Positions 43,303 through 52,205 of a stretch of 64,000 nucleotides of DNA are shown here, piece after piece. Origin of the DNA: Dethiosulfovibrio peptidovorans (GTDB taxonomy: Bacteria > Synergistota > Synergistia > Synergistales > Dethiosulfovibrionaceae); NCBI GenBank assembly GCA_002748665.1, contig PDTB01000020.1, positions 32,544 to 96,543 of the forward strand, in the 5' to 3' direction. A program made the position numbers and the translations under genes. Position 1 is the stretch's first letter; every line of letters begins with the position of its first letter. Under the pieces are notes generated by a model. The model searched no databases. It was not told where the DNA came from and saw nothing but the letters and a program-made list of their open reading frames with translations.

Positions 43303-45072
43303 CTAAAAGGAGGATTCTGAGAAAGACCCTTTGCGTAACAAGGCTTCAAAAGCATCGGGCGGAATCGGCCGACTGAATAAAAACCCCTGAAGCACATCAC
43401 ACCCTAAAGTTTTCAGATAGGACCACTGTGCAACTGAGTCGACGCCTTCGGCGACAACCTCCTTCCCCAGAGCATGTCCTAAATTTACGACAGCCTCAGC
43501 AATAGCACGATCTCGAGTGGCTTCAGGAAGCCCCGAAACGAAAGATTTGTCCATTTTTAATCTACGAACGGGGAATTGTTTGAGATAGGTCATGGAAGAA
43601 TATCCTGTGCCAAAGTCATCGATAGAAATCCCGATTCCCTGGTCTACCAGCTGAGTTAAAAGCTCAACCGCCCGATCCTCCGTACGAATCAGGGCATTTT
43701 CCGTCAACTCCAGATCGAGACACGAAGCTGGAAAACCCGTCTGGTTCAGCACATGCTCTACCTTGGCTACCAGGGCGGGATCGCTGAACTGCCGAGCTGA
43801 TATATTCACCGAGAGTCGCAGGTTGGGAAATTCATCAAGCCAATGGAGAACCTGAGAACACGCTTTGCGAAGAACCCATTCGCCCAATGCTGTGATCACC
43901 CCCGTATCCTCTGCGACAGAGATAAACTCATCAGGCATAACGAGACGTCCCAAACGGGAAGATCGCCACCGAACAAGAGCCTCCATACCACCGATCTCCC
44001 CCGTGTCCGTGTAGACCGTGGGCTGATAATGAAGTTCGAATTCCTCTTGCTCAAGAGCTTCTTGAATGTGCGGACTGACCTGAAAGTAACTTTTATGCTC
44101 CGACGACAGGGCCTGTGAAAAGAGCCGAAACGCTCCCTTCCCGGCGACCTTAGCGGACTGAAGGGCCACCTCGGCGTTGGAGAAAATCTCGTCATCATCC
44201 TTGCTGTCGTCAGGATAGACAGCCACGCCACAACTCAGCGACAGATCAACACGATGCTCCCCCACAGAGATCTTCCCGGCAAACATGTCTTCGATCTGTT
44301 CTGCCATCATGAACAAACCGGGTCGCCCCAAATCCCCCGGTACTATCAGAGCGAACGAGTCACTGCCGATCCGAGCTACAGAAGCACCATCAGTCACCAG
44401 GGACGAGAGTCTTTTCGCCACGGCAATCAAAATATGGTTGCCGACCGAATACCCCAGAGAAACGTTGAGAGATGTGAAATGATCAATATCACAGAGGAAC
44501 AAACTCATCATCTCATTCTCTTTTTTGGCTTTTTTAATAGCCAACGAAAGGAGATCCAGAAACAAAATTCTGTTGGGCAACCCCGTAAGCCCGTCAATAT
44601 GTTCATGATCAGAGCACCGCATCTGTAGAGCCTGAGAGATCTCCTTGGTATGGGACTCCACTAATCGCTCCATACGATAACGATACTTTTGATTGTCCCT
44701 CTGAAGAGAAGCCCAGGCCAAAGCCTGCTTCGCGAGATGCCGAATCCAGCGTTCTTCGATATCAGGCTTGATCAGCCATCCCCACGCTCCTTTTTCGAGA
44801 GCCTGCTCTACAAAGTCGTCCTCATCGGCGTGAACGACCACGATCACCGGAGTTTGTTGAGATCGACGAGTGATCTCCTGGAGAACCTCCATACGCGAAA
44901 TCTCAGAGATCAAGTCACCTAACAGCACAAGGTTATACTCTCCATCGCCGAAGCGATATAGCGCCTCCTCACCGGATTCCGCTGTTTCCACCGAATACCC
45001 CAAAGACGTCAAGGAGTGAATTACACTCTTCCGATCCCCAAGATTGCTATCAACGACAAGGACAGACGCCAT
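43303..45072 (-). CDS. REC-GGDEF-EAL protein, probably a phosphodiesterase
   Basis: This 589-residue protein has three domains. The receiver (1-120) reads YNLVLLGDLISE where the phospho-Asp is expected: Gly52 replaces it and an Asp is one place later. The GGDEF domain (about 165-320) has GSDSF in place of GGDEF, so it should not make c-di-GMP. The EAL domain (about 335-585) is intact: EALVRW, the Glu in ELTENALI, DDFGTGYSS, KMDKSFV and AEGVDS. It likely hydrolyses c-di-GMP, with the degenerate GGDEF as a possible GTP sensor. Confidence 0.9.
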   Translation of the reverse strand: MASVLVVDSNLGDRKSVIHSLTSLGYSVETAESGEEALYRFGDGEYNLVLLGDLISEISRMEVLQEITRRSQQTPVIVVVHADEDDFVEQALEKGAWGWLIKPDIEERWIRHLAKQALAWASLQRDNQKYRYRMERLVESHTKEISQALQMRCSDHEHIDGLTGLPNRILFLDLLSLAIKKAKKENEMMSLFLCDIDHFTSLNVSLGYSVGNHILIAVAKRLSSLVTDGASVARIGSDSFALIVPGDLGRPGLFMMAEQIEDMFAGKISVGEHRVDLSLSCGVAVYPDDSKDDDEIFSNAEVALQSAKVAGKGAFRLFSQALSSEHKSYFQVSPHIQEALEQEEFELHYQPTVYTDTGEIGGMEALVRWRSSRLGRLVMPDEFISVAEDTGVITALGEWVLRKACSQVLHWLDEFPNLRLSVNISARQFSDPALVAKVEHVLNQTGFPASCLDLELTENALIRTEDRAVELLTQLVDQGIGISIDDFGTGYSSMTYLKQFPVRRLKMDKSFVSGLPEATRDRAIAEAVVNLGHALGKEVVAEGVDSVAQWSYLKTLGCDVLQGFLFSRPIPPDAFEALLRKGSFSESSF

Positions 45073-45206
45073 AAGTTCTACCCTCCAATGTTATAAAAAC
45101 AATGCTTTAGCAGTATAACATATCTTGCTCAACACGCCGATGATTTCCTCTACGATATACATTTCTCTCACTATGCACGAGTTTGAGAACTTCTTTCGGA
45201 TATCCT

Positions 45207-45250
45207 AAAAAGCAAAAGCCCGATCAGAAGATCAAGCTTTTACTTTTTTC
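45207..45250 (-). terminator. Terminator of the 46-residue ORF
   Basis: AAAAGCTTGATC / GATCGGGCTTTT hairpin with TTTTGCTTTTT after it on the minus strand. Confidence 0.7.
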
Positions 45251-45265
45251 ATTGTTCCGAAGAAT

Positions 45266-45406
45266 CTACCGACAAAGCGGTTTGATCCCCTCAGGGGTTT
45301 TGATCAAAATAGCCCATGGAACACTGTCGTTCCGAGCTCTGAGGAACGTTCCCTCAGGCATACGCCAAAACCATGCGCCGGCCACCGAGACGAGCTTAGC
45401 GTTCAT
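45266..45406 (-). CDS. Small protein of 46 residues, unrecognised
   Basis: An ATG at 45406 with an excellent ribosome site (AAAAAGGAGGGATCTTG) opens 46 codons reading KLVSVAGAWFWRMPEGTFLR and VPWAILIKTPEGIKPLC. The two similar MPEG/TPEG turns suggest an internal beta-hairpin repeat. A proper terminator follows at once, so it is a complete transcription unit. A 128-bp MITE-like element ends 22 bp upstream and may have replaced or supplied the promoter. No family recognised. Confidence 0.6.
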   Translation of the reverse strand: MNAKLVSVAGAWFWRMPEGTFLRARNDSVPWAILIKTPEGIKPLCR

Positions 45407-45428
45407 CAAGATCCCTCCTTTTTCTTGA

Positions 45429-45556
45429 GGGCATCTCTAAAAACGGGGAAAATACAGGATGTTGAAAAGTGAGATAGGTTCTTACCTATATTTCACATAG
45501 TTTATACATATTTAACTCCTGATCCACAGTCAAAAAGTGTACTTTTAGAGATTCCC
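45429..45556. mobile_element. MITE-like 128-bp element
   Basis: Terminal inverted repeats GGGCATCTCTAAAA and GGGAATCTCTAAAA (13 of 14 matching) face outward, flanked on both sides by TTGA, a likely 4-bp target duplication. It has no coding capacity. A single related end (GGGCACCTCTAAAAACC) occurs near 50685. Confidence 0.65.
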
Positions 45557-45625
45557 TTGAGTTAGTTCTCCTCTAATCGCCGAACTATCGAAGTACGAGA
45601 GGAGAATTTCAAAACATCGAAGACA

Positions 45626-45660
45626 CAAAAAATCACTCCCAGAGAACAGCAGGAGTGATT
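45626..45660 (-). terminator. Terminator of tRNA-Asn
   Basis: AATCACTCC / GGAGTGATT stem followed by TTTTTTG on the minus strand, 10 bp past the tRNA. Confidence 0.85.
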
Positions 45661-45669
45661 AAAATGATC

Positions 45670-45745
45670 TGGCTCCCCGGGCAGGACTCGAACCTGCGAC
45701 CTAGTGGTTAACAGCCACCCGCTCTGCCGACTGAGCTACCGAGGA
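45670..45745 (-). tRNA. tRNA-Asn (anticodon GTT)
   Basis: A 76-nt cloverleaf on the minus strand. The acceptor TCCTCGG pairs fully with CCGGGGA; anticodon loop CTGTTAA; T-loop GTTCGAGTC; CCA encoded. Confidence 0.95.
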
Positions 45746-45846
45746 ATACGCAGCACCTGTGTATCTTGAACGAAGTGTATTATATCACATTCTATAACAA
45801 TAACAAGACTCCCAGTAGATAAGGAGAGAAAGAAGAACTCTCTTTT

Positions 45847-47604
45847 TTACTCCGCCACGACGAGCCCCAAGTTCCGCTCAGCGCTGGTAAAGACAGTGAA
45901 ACGACCTCGATAGATCCGAATGGCCGGATGAGACCCTGGCTCATATGCGATGCTGTCGAACCATTCCTGCCTGAACAGATTGTTCTGGTATCCCTGAAAC
46001 ACCGGCATATAGAGTACCCCGTCCACCTCAAGGTCTGAGAAAAAATGAGTCCCATAGGACAACTCCGGCATGTAGCCCATTCTGGGGATCCCCACTTCCA
46101 CCATACAACAGCATCGGGAAAGTTCATTATACTGCACCGGTACACCCAGCATGGGATTGCTGGAGCCGATCCGGCCCGGTGCAACAAAGATAAATCGCTC
46201 ACCCTTGAGGCGATCGTTCACCATCCCAACAGATCGGGCGATGAGTCCGGGATCGGGGGCTCCGGTGTAGACTGCATGATCCACATACACCAGGTTACGA
46301 ACGTCTCGAAACGACCCGTTGGTCACCATACGATCCGCCCTGAGTATAACTCTGTCTTGGTTCACAGCCTCCAGGGAGCTCGTCAACACGCCACTCCCGG
46401 CCCAGAGGGGACGAGCCTGAATGAGCTCCAGATGATTATCTCGAGGCTCGTAGGCAAACTCAACATCCGCCGGGACACCCATGGCCTCCTCCAAAACCGC
46501 CAAAGTTCGACGCATCCGTTCAAAAAACCGACGGTGCCTCTTAGGGAAATCCTCAAAGGTGAAGCATATCCGGCTCACCCGGTCATCTGACGGCGAGGCG
46601 TTAGGGGAAGTAAAGTATCCTCCCCCCTCATCACCCCGGTACATCTGCGCATACTGGGAGACTTCCTCCCTATAGCATGGAAAAATCTGATCCCAGACAT
46701 CGTTGACGTTCACAGTCACCAACGTATCGGGTCGGTCCTTCGAGGCCTCGTCAAATCGAGCTCGAGAAATAGCCTGAAACCGCTCCTGTGAGTGACGCAA
46801 CACCGTATAGGGATCCTGCCCCTCCGGCCGAAGGAAAGGGTTAGTCAACGAACAGGTTCGGGCATACTCACGTTTTGTACTCATAGTCCCCAGACCAAAG
46901 ACGAATCGGACGACCCCGTCCTCCATATTTACCCGACTGGTCCACCTCCGATAATTTCGGGAAAAACCCACTCCGCCAATAGTGGGGTAGAACAGATCCC
47001 CCCGCCATTTCCCCGACATAGCCATGATGATAATGCCCATGGAGTCGTCGCCAATACTATGTCGCTCCCTGTAGGAGATAGCCTTGGGAAAATAAACCCG
47101 TGAATAGATCCGACGGATTTCTCGACAGACCGCCGCAACCCGATGGTTCAAAGGACCGTAGTTGCCCAGAAAATCGCTGAGATACTTACCCGCGAAAGAA
47201 TATTTCAATGAATCCTCCTGGATACTACTGCTGCGAACGACAACAGGGTCGGTCACATCGACCAAAAAGGTCGTCACCCTTTGAACTACAGCATCGGGAA
47301 GACGATGGGCCAAAAAGGCCGCCTCCAGCTCCTCAGGGGAAGCAGAGCTGATAAGTCTCTCTCTCCCTGGCAGGGATGCCACAAACCGATCAAAAAGGTC
47401 ACTCCCAAAAAACAAAGCCCGAGGCATGGTGGTCTCGACAAGCTCGGGATCCTTTGAGTCCCGAAGTGCGCGAATACCGTACAGAAGGGATCGTCCTTTT
47501 CCACCGATCGACCCCTCGCCCAGAATCATGGGAGCAAATTCAGGATCGTCCCGAGGCTCCCAGGCAAAATATCGCTGTACCTGTTCGTCTCTGTCCATCA
47601 TCAT
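45847..47604 (-). CDS. PEP/pyruvate-binding domain protein (second of a pair)
   Basis: This 585-residue protein has the PPDK N-terminal ATP-grasp region: GSIGGKGRSLLYGIRALRDS, then VVRSSSIQEDSLKYSFAGKY, the nucleotide-binding pattern of PEP synthase and pyruvate phosphate dikinase. The swivelling phosphohistidine domain (TxHA motif) and the PEP-binding TIM barrel are absent. It therefore cannot run the full reaction alone. The C-terminal half reads FIFVAPGRIGSSNPMLGVPV, shared with its paralogue. Its first codons overlap the stop of the upstream paralogue. Function unknown. Confidence 0.8.
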   Translation of the reverse strand: MMMDRDEQVQRYFAWEPRDDPEFAPMILGEGSIGGKGRSLLYGIRALRDSKDPELVETTMPRALFFGSDLFDRFVASLPGRERLISSASPEELEAAFLAHRLPDAVVQRVTTFLVDVTDPVVVRSSSIQEDSLKYSFAGKYLSDFLGNYGPLNHRVAAVCREIRRIYSRVYFPKAISYRERHSIGDDSMGIIIMAMSGKWRGDLFYPTIGGVGFSRNYRRWTSRVNMEDGVVRFVFGLGTMSTKREYARTCSLTNPFLRPEGQDPYTVLRHSQERFQAISRARFDEASKDRPDTLVTVNVNDVWDQIFPCYREEVSQYAQMYRGDEGGGYFTSPNASPSDDRVSRICFTFEDFPKRHRRFFERMRRTLAVLEEAMGVPADVEFAYEPRDNHLELIQARPLWAGSGVLTSSLEAVNQDRVILRADRMVTNGSFRDVRNLVYVDHAVYTGAPDPGLIARSVGMVNDRLKGERFIFVAPGRIGSSNPMLGVPVQYNELSRCCCMVEVGIPRMGYMPELSYGTHFFSDLEVDGVLYMPVFQGYQNNLFRQEWFDSIAYEPGSHPAIRIYRGRFTVFTSAERNLGLVVAE

Positions 47605-49328
47605 GCCTGGACCACCTCTCCTTCGCCGGTTTCAAAAACGACACCTTCTTCGCCGTCGCCGTTTAAATACACGTCGAAGCATCCATGGTACACCCGAACC
47701 GCCGAATGCCCCCCACTCTCATAAGGATGCCCGTCGAACCACTCTCTATGAAAGACATTATCCTGCTCGCCATCTATCACCGGGAGATAAAGAATATCGT
47801 CCACATCCAGATCCAAGAAAAAATGTGTTCCATACGACAGCTCAGGGATCATCCCACGCTTCGGGATACCCACCTCAACCATACATCCGCAGTTGGATAT
47901 CTCGCTGTAGTCCACAGGGACTCCCAAAGCAGGGTTGGAACTTCCCCATCGCCCCGGGCCAACAAGAATGTATTTCTTTCCCTCCAAAACTCTGTTCAAA
48001 GCACCCACCGCCCGTGCAACAGCTGCAAAATCCTGACTTTCGCTGTATTCATCGGGATCGACGTACACAATAGTGGATATTCCCTTAAGAACATGGTTGG
48101 TCACCATTCGGTTACCCCGAAGCATCACACGATGTGGTGGAATATCCTTCGGGATACCCACCCTTCCAAACTCCACATATGACGCCAGGGGACGAAGCTG
48201 AATCAAGGTGAGGACATCGTTCTCCGATTCATAGACAGCCTCCACATCAACGGGGAATCCCATCGCTCCCTCAAAAAACGAGAGTATCCGCTTCATCCGG
48301 ACAAATAACCCACGACAGCGCCGAGGCAAATCCGAAAAGGTAAAACATGGCATAGGCATCCGAAGGTTGGACAAGTCGGTATGAAGCCAGTAGAGCATGC
48401 CGTCGTCATACCACTCAACAAAAGCCGAAGCCATACGATGACGCTTTTGGATATAGGGCAAAGCTTGCGTCAAAGACGCCGTCACGAGCCGTCCTTGAGC
48501 CAGATCCACGTAATCAAACTCTTTCTGAGCATAGAGGTAGATCTGTTCACCGTTCGTCCCCTCTGGACGGAGTGACGGATTGGTCAGGTAAAAGGTTCGT
48601 GCAAAGGAGCGATCCACAGCGCGGGTTCCCAAGCCAAAACACAGACGCATCACTCCGTCGTTCTTGTTGATCCGGGGGGATGGCCGACGAAACACACAGG
48701 AAAAGGCCGTGACGGCCAATTCAGGGTAAAAGCAATTTCCTCTCTGACGTCCCTGAAGGGGCTGAATTAAAACAGCCATTTTCTCGGTACCTCGAGGAAT
48801 ACCGTGTTTTCGTTGATACTCCAAGGCTGCCGGATGATACGTAGAGGCAAAAACTGTCTTGATCGCCTTTTCCAGATCCCGGTGAGCAACTGATCGGTCA
48901 ACCCCGTTAGCGACAAAACACGTCGCATATTTTCCCGCAAAGGACAGCTCGATATCGTCCTCCAGCAATGACGAAGAGCGAATCGCCAGAGGGAGTCCAA
49001 CGGAGGCACCGTGATTCTCAATATCGGTCAGAATTGACGACGGCAGAGGAAGCGACATGATATACGCATGAAGCTCATCGAAGGACACCTCGAGAGAACG
49101 ATCCTCCAGATCATGACAAGCGGCAAACTCCTCAAAGACCTCGGTGCTCAGAGCAACCGTCCTCTCGGGAAGGGAGACTTCCTCACAAAGACAGTCTTCC
49201 ATAAGAGATTCATGCGCAAAGGCCAAGCCCTTTCCCTTGCCTCCGATGCTTCCCCCACCGATCACCCAGCCCCGTTCCCTGTAGTAGGGCAGTGGATCGT
49301 ACGCACGGTACAACTCCTTATGATCCAT
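47601..49328 (-). CDS. PEP/pyruvate-binding domain protein (first of a pair)
   Basis: This 575-residue paralogue of the next gene has the same layout: GSIGGKGKGLAFAHESLMED, AIRSSSLLEDDIELSFAGKY and the C-terminal YILVGPGRWGSSNPALGVPV. It likewise lacks the phosphohistidine and TIM-barrel domains. Conservation of both nucleotide-binding patterns argues that both copies bind ATP. The pair is translationally coupled, so a heteromer is plausible. The shared GPGR-GSSNP motif could mark a second active site. Confidence 0.8.
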   Translation of the reverse strand: MDHKELYRAYDPLPYYRERGWVIGGGSIGGKGKGLAFAHESLMEDCLCEEVSLPERTVALSTEVFEEFAACHDLEDRSLEVSFDELHAYIMSLPLPSSILTDIENHGASVGLPLAIRSSSLLEDDIELSFAGKYATCFVANGVDRSVAHRDLEKAIKTVFASTYHPAALEYQRKHGIPRGTEKMAVLIQPLQGRQRGNCFYPELAVTAFSCVFRRPSPRINKNDGVMRLCFGLGTRAVDRSFARTFYLTNPSLRPEGTNGEQIYLYAQKEFDYVDLAQGRLVTASLTQALPYIQKRHRMASAFVEWYDDGMLYWLHTDLSNLRMPMPCFTFSDLPRRCRGLFVRMKRILSFFEGAMGFPVDVEAVYESENDVLTLIQLRPLASYVEFGRVGIPKDIPPHRVMLRGNRMVTNHVLKGISTIVYVDPDEYSESQDFAAVARAVGALNRVLEGKKYILVGPGRWGSSNPALGVPVDYSEISNCGCMVEVGIPKRGMIPELSYGTHFFLDLDVDDILYLPVIDGEQDNVFHREWFDGHPYESGGHSAVRVYHGCFDVYLNGDGEEGVVFETGEGEVVQA

Positions 49329-49368
49329 AATGCCACCTCCTCAAGGGAACTCTAGCAGAAAAACGAAA

Positions 49369-49403
49369 AAGAGACGACCTCTCAAAATGAGAGTTCGTCT
49401 CTT
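49369..49403 (-). terminator. Hairpin upstream of the PEP-domain pair
   Basis: AAGAGACGA / TCGTCTCTT stem with an inner CTCTC/GAGAG extension. On the minus strand it is followed by TTTTTCG. It would end the small gene at 49445-49603 before the PEP-domain genes. Confidence 0.75.
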
Positions 49404-49444
49404 AGTAAATCGCCAGTACCTCTATGAGATGATGGCAAGGCTCC

Positions 49445-49603
49445 TCAGTGTCTGGGTTGATCGCAGCAACACTCATGGAAGCACACCGCCAGGTCTCCTC
49501 TCGGACGACCTGTCACATTGGATGCGAGCACAGCGACCTGCTCGAGAAAATCTTCCCGTTCCTTCTCGGATAAATCTGAAGCACTCACACGAATAACCGT
49601 CAT
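49445..49603 (-). CDS. Small tautomerase-like protein, possibly frameshifted
   Basis: A 52-residue frame from ATG 49603 (GGGAGGTGTCTTC upstream) reads TVIRVSASDLSEKEREDFLE and SNVTGRPRGDLAVCFHE, similar to 4-oxalocrotonate tautomerases (EKERE, VTGRP). The catalytic Pro at position 2 is Thr, so ordinary tautomerase chemistry is unlikely. The other frame offers a better C-terminus (AINPDTEEPCHHLIEVLAIY) ending at 49402, suggesting a frameshift near 49470. I keep it as a low-confidence gene. Confidence 0.4.
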   Translation of the reverse strand: MTVIRVSASDLSEKEREDFLEQVAVLASNVTGRPRGDLAVCFHECCCDQPRH

Positions 49604-49754
49604 GAAGACACCTCCCTAAGCATGCTAATGATCTGACATGATAAAGAATTATACACGCAAAAAGAGAATATGTAAACCCCCGCAGAGGCACCGCACATAA
49701 AGAGCATGTCACCCCCGAAAGAAAGACCTTCTTAAGGAAAAATCTAGTATTCTT

Positions 49755-49818
49755 GCCGACAATGTGTGCGTTATCGTATAATGAGAATGTGAACATCAAT
49801 GTAGAAGTGTAGCACCCA
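49755..49818 (+). promoter_or_regulatory. Promoter-leader cassette, copy A
   Basis: GCCGAC (49755-49760), a TCG-flanked TATAAT (49777-49782, 16 bp later), then ACATCAATGTAGAAGTGTAG and CACCCA. The same order, spacing and leader sequence occur at 52206-52271. It stands just before the alpha/beta hydrolase gene. Confidence 0.55.
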
Positions 49819-49836
49819 TAAAGGAAGTATGAGATC

Positions 49837-50661
49837 ATGCTTGGTTTTCTGTCTAAGATAACGGCATTTCTCCTGTGTCTGTCCCTGATCTTTTTGGCGG
49901 TAGTGCGATTGCTCTTTCCGTTCCTGGCATTTCACCCTGACCGAGAGCTTCGCTGTACGCCCACGACTGTAGGTCTGGCCTACCAGGATGTACCCTTTAT
50001 GACCAAAGACGGCATTCAGCTTCACGGTTGGTATATCCCAGTCGAGCCATCCCGAGGAGTTGTGCTTTTCTGCCACGGAAACGCTGGCAACATAGGGCAT
50101 CGACTGGAATCTATCGGGATTTTTCATGATCTGGGACTCTCCGTACTGATCTTCGACTATCGAGGATATGGACGAAGCCAGGGATCTAGCAGCGTGAAAG
50201 GACTCGCAGTAGACGCAAAAGCCGCATGGGATTGGCTGGTGTACGATCAAAAAATCTCTCCTGATGAGATCGTGCTTTTCGGCCGATCTCTGGGAGGTGC
50301 CATAGCCTTGGAGCTAACCAAAAGCGTCGCCCCCAAGGGCATTATCCTGGAATCCACTTTTGCTTCGCCGTTCGGGCTCCTGCCCATCGGTCTGATCGCC
50401 CCCCTCCTTCGGACGGCCCTGGGGAACCCCTGGGATTCCCTTTCAGCGGCACGAGAGTTGGACATTCCAACCCTGTGTATCCACAGCCCCGACGATGAGA
50501 TCGTCCCCTTCCGGGAGGGGCAAAAGCTCTACGATGCCGTGATGGGGGAGAAATCCTTTGTAGAGATCAAGGGAGGACACAACGACAGCTTTATGATGTC
50601 CATCTCCACATACGTCCCGGCTCTGGACGATTTTCTGACAAGGCTCCTGGGGCCACGATGA
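49837..50661 (+). CDS. Membrane-anchored alpha/beta hydrolase
   Basis: This 274-residue protein has an N-terminal hydrophobic anchor (residues 5-27) and an alpha/beta hydrolase domain of the YfhR/BEM46 type. The nucleophile elbow is FGRSLGGA, the oxyanion-region motif VVLFCHGNAGNIGHR, and the acid and His appear in HSPDDEIVPF and KGGHNDSF. This family includes esterases and peptidase-like proteins of unknown substrate. It has its own promoter-leader cassette and terminator. Confidence 0.88.
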   Translation: MLGFLSKITAFLLCLSLIFLAVVRLLFPFLAFHPDRELRCTPTTVGLAYQDVPFMTKDGIQLHGWYIPVEPSRGVVLFCHGNAGNIGHRLESIGIFHDLGLSVLIFDYRGYGRSQGSSSVKGLAVDAKAAWDWLVYDQKISPDEIVLFGRSLGGAIALELTKSVAPKGIILESTFASPFGLLPIGLIAPLLRTALGNPWDSLSAARELDIPTLCIHSPDDEIVPFREGQKLYDAVMGEKSFVEIKGGHNDSFMMSISTYVPALDDFLTRLLGPR

Positions 50662-50763
50662 CAAGAGCTCTGTAGGGCACCTCTAAAAACCTACATCCGA
50701 GTCTCCCTGTCATGAAGGGCTCATACTCCGGGACATTGCATTCTATCGACACCAGCCAGATAC

Positions 50764-50804
50764 GGACAAAGGGCCTCACCCAGCGTACGTGAGGCCCTTT
50801 GTCC
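50764..50804. terminator. Bidirectional terminator
   Basis: GGACAAAGGGCCTCAC / GTGAGGCCCTTTGTCC stem (16 bp) between convergent genes. Confidence 0.9.
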
Positions 50805-50831
50805 GTTCAAACGCATTGTTTGTTCCCAATA

Positions 50832-52157
50832 TTACGAAACTCCCCCGTCCCCAAACTCCCCTTCCATATGCTGCGTGACCTTCGTCACCAAGACCTGGTC
50901 GATCTTGTAGTTGTCGATGTCCACCACCTCGAACTTGTACCCATCGTGAACGACGAAGTCGGTTCTGTGAGGGATGCAGCGCAGCATGTACATCAGAAAA
51001 CCGCCGACGGTTTCGTAGTGCTCGGCATGAGGCATCTCTTTTATCTCAAGCACTCTCATCATATCGTCGATAGGGGTAGCACCTTCCAGAAGCCAGGAAG
51101 AGTCGTCCCGCTTGATAATCTGCTCTTCCTCTCCCACAAGAGTCCCCATGAGCATGAGCATTATATCCTGCAAGGTGATGATACCCACGACCAGAGCATA
51201 TTCGTTGAGCACCACGGCCAGGCTCTCCCCCCGCCCCTTGAACTGATCCATAGCCTCGGCAAGAGTCAGGGAATCGGGCATTATCAAAGGCGGCTCAACT
51301 TCTATTCCGCTGTCCAAAAGCAAGCTCTCGCCCTTGAGCACCCTCTCAAGCAATTCCTTGGATGCCACACATCCCACGATGTTGTCGATCCCCTTGTCGC
51401 AAACCAGGTACGTGGAGTGAGGGGCGGCGGCGATCTTTTGCTTTATACTGGACTCGCTTTCTCGGAGCTCAAAGTACACCACATTCTCCCTGACGGTCAT
51501 GGCCGAGGGGACAGTGCGGATATCCAGCTCGAATACGTTGTCGATCAGGGCCTTCTCCTGCTTTCTCAGAAGGCCAGCAACGGTTCCTGCCTCCATCACA
51601 GCATACAGATCATCGGAGGTGATATCTTCCTGGCGATTTTCGGGTAGCCCCAGCACGCGGCATATGACGATGCTCAAGACATCAAAGATTTTTGCCAGGG
51701 GTTTACATAGCTGGATAACCCACCCCATTCCGTTGATAGTCCAAAGAGAAACTGACTCCGGAACCGCCATGGCAATACGTTTGGGAATGAGGTCGGCAAA
51801 GAGGACGAAGAAGAGGGTTACCCCCACAAAGGGGATCGCCGAGGCAAGCTCCCCTCGCAAGACGGGAGACATACTCTCAGGCAAAAGTCCGTAAACCACA
51901 GGAGCCAGGCAGGAGTCCCCCACGATACCGGCCAGGATAGCTACAGCGTTCAACCCGATCTGAACTGTGGTAAAAAATAAACCAGGCTGCTCCTGAAAGG
52001 AGAGAACACGTCTGGCTCGAGGATCTCCTTTATCTGCCCGGCATCGAAGTTTCGTTCTCCTGGAGGCCGCCAAGGATATTTCTGAAGACGAAAAAAAAGC
52101 ACTCGTCAAGGCCAATACGGCTATGCACAAAACACCATATAGCACTGTTACGTTCAA
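50832..52157 (-). CDS. CNNM/CorC-type membrane protein with CBS pair
   Basis: This protein of about 441 residues has an N-terminal DUF21 (CNNM) membrane domain with SAFFSSSEISLAASRRTKLR, a CBS pair (about 200-330; SLAVVLNEYALVVGIITLQD) and a C-terminal CorC/HlyC-like domain (DDSSWLLEGATPIDDMMRVL). Members transport or regulate Mg2+ or Co2+. I chose TTG at 52157 because AAGGAG lies nine bases upstream; the frame open to 52268 is not supported. Divergent from rarD. Confidence 0.9.
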   Translation of the reverse strand: MNVTVLYGVLCIAVLALTSAFFSSSEISLAASRRTKLRCRADKGDPRARRVLSFQEQPGLFFTTVQIGLNAVAILAGIVGDSCLAPVVYGLLPESMSPVLRGELASAIPFVGVTLFFVLFADLIPKRIAMAVPESVSLWTINGMGWVIQLCKPLAKIFDVLSIVICRVLGLPENRQEDITSDDLYAVMEAGTVAGLLRKQEKALIDNVFELDIRTVPSAMTVRENVVYFELRESESSIKQKIAAAPHSTYLVCDKGIDNIVGCVASKELLERVLKGESLLLDSGIEVEPPLIMPDSLTLAEAMDQFKGRGESLAVVLNEYALVVGIITLQDIMLMLMGTLVGEEEQIIKRDDSSWLLEGATPIDDMMRVLEIKEMPHAEHYETVGGFLMYMLRCIPHRTDFVVHDGYKFEVVDIDNYKIDQVLVTKVTQHMEGEFGDGGVS

Positions 52158-52205
52158 TTTAGACGTCTCCTTCTCGAAGCGACATATAAAAAAATAGGCA
52201 GCCTC

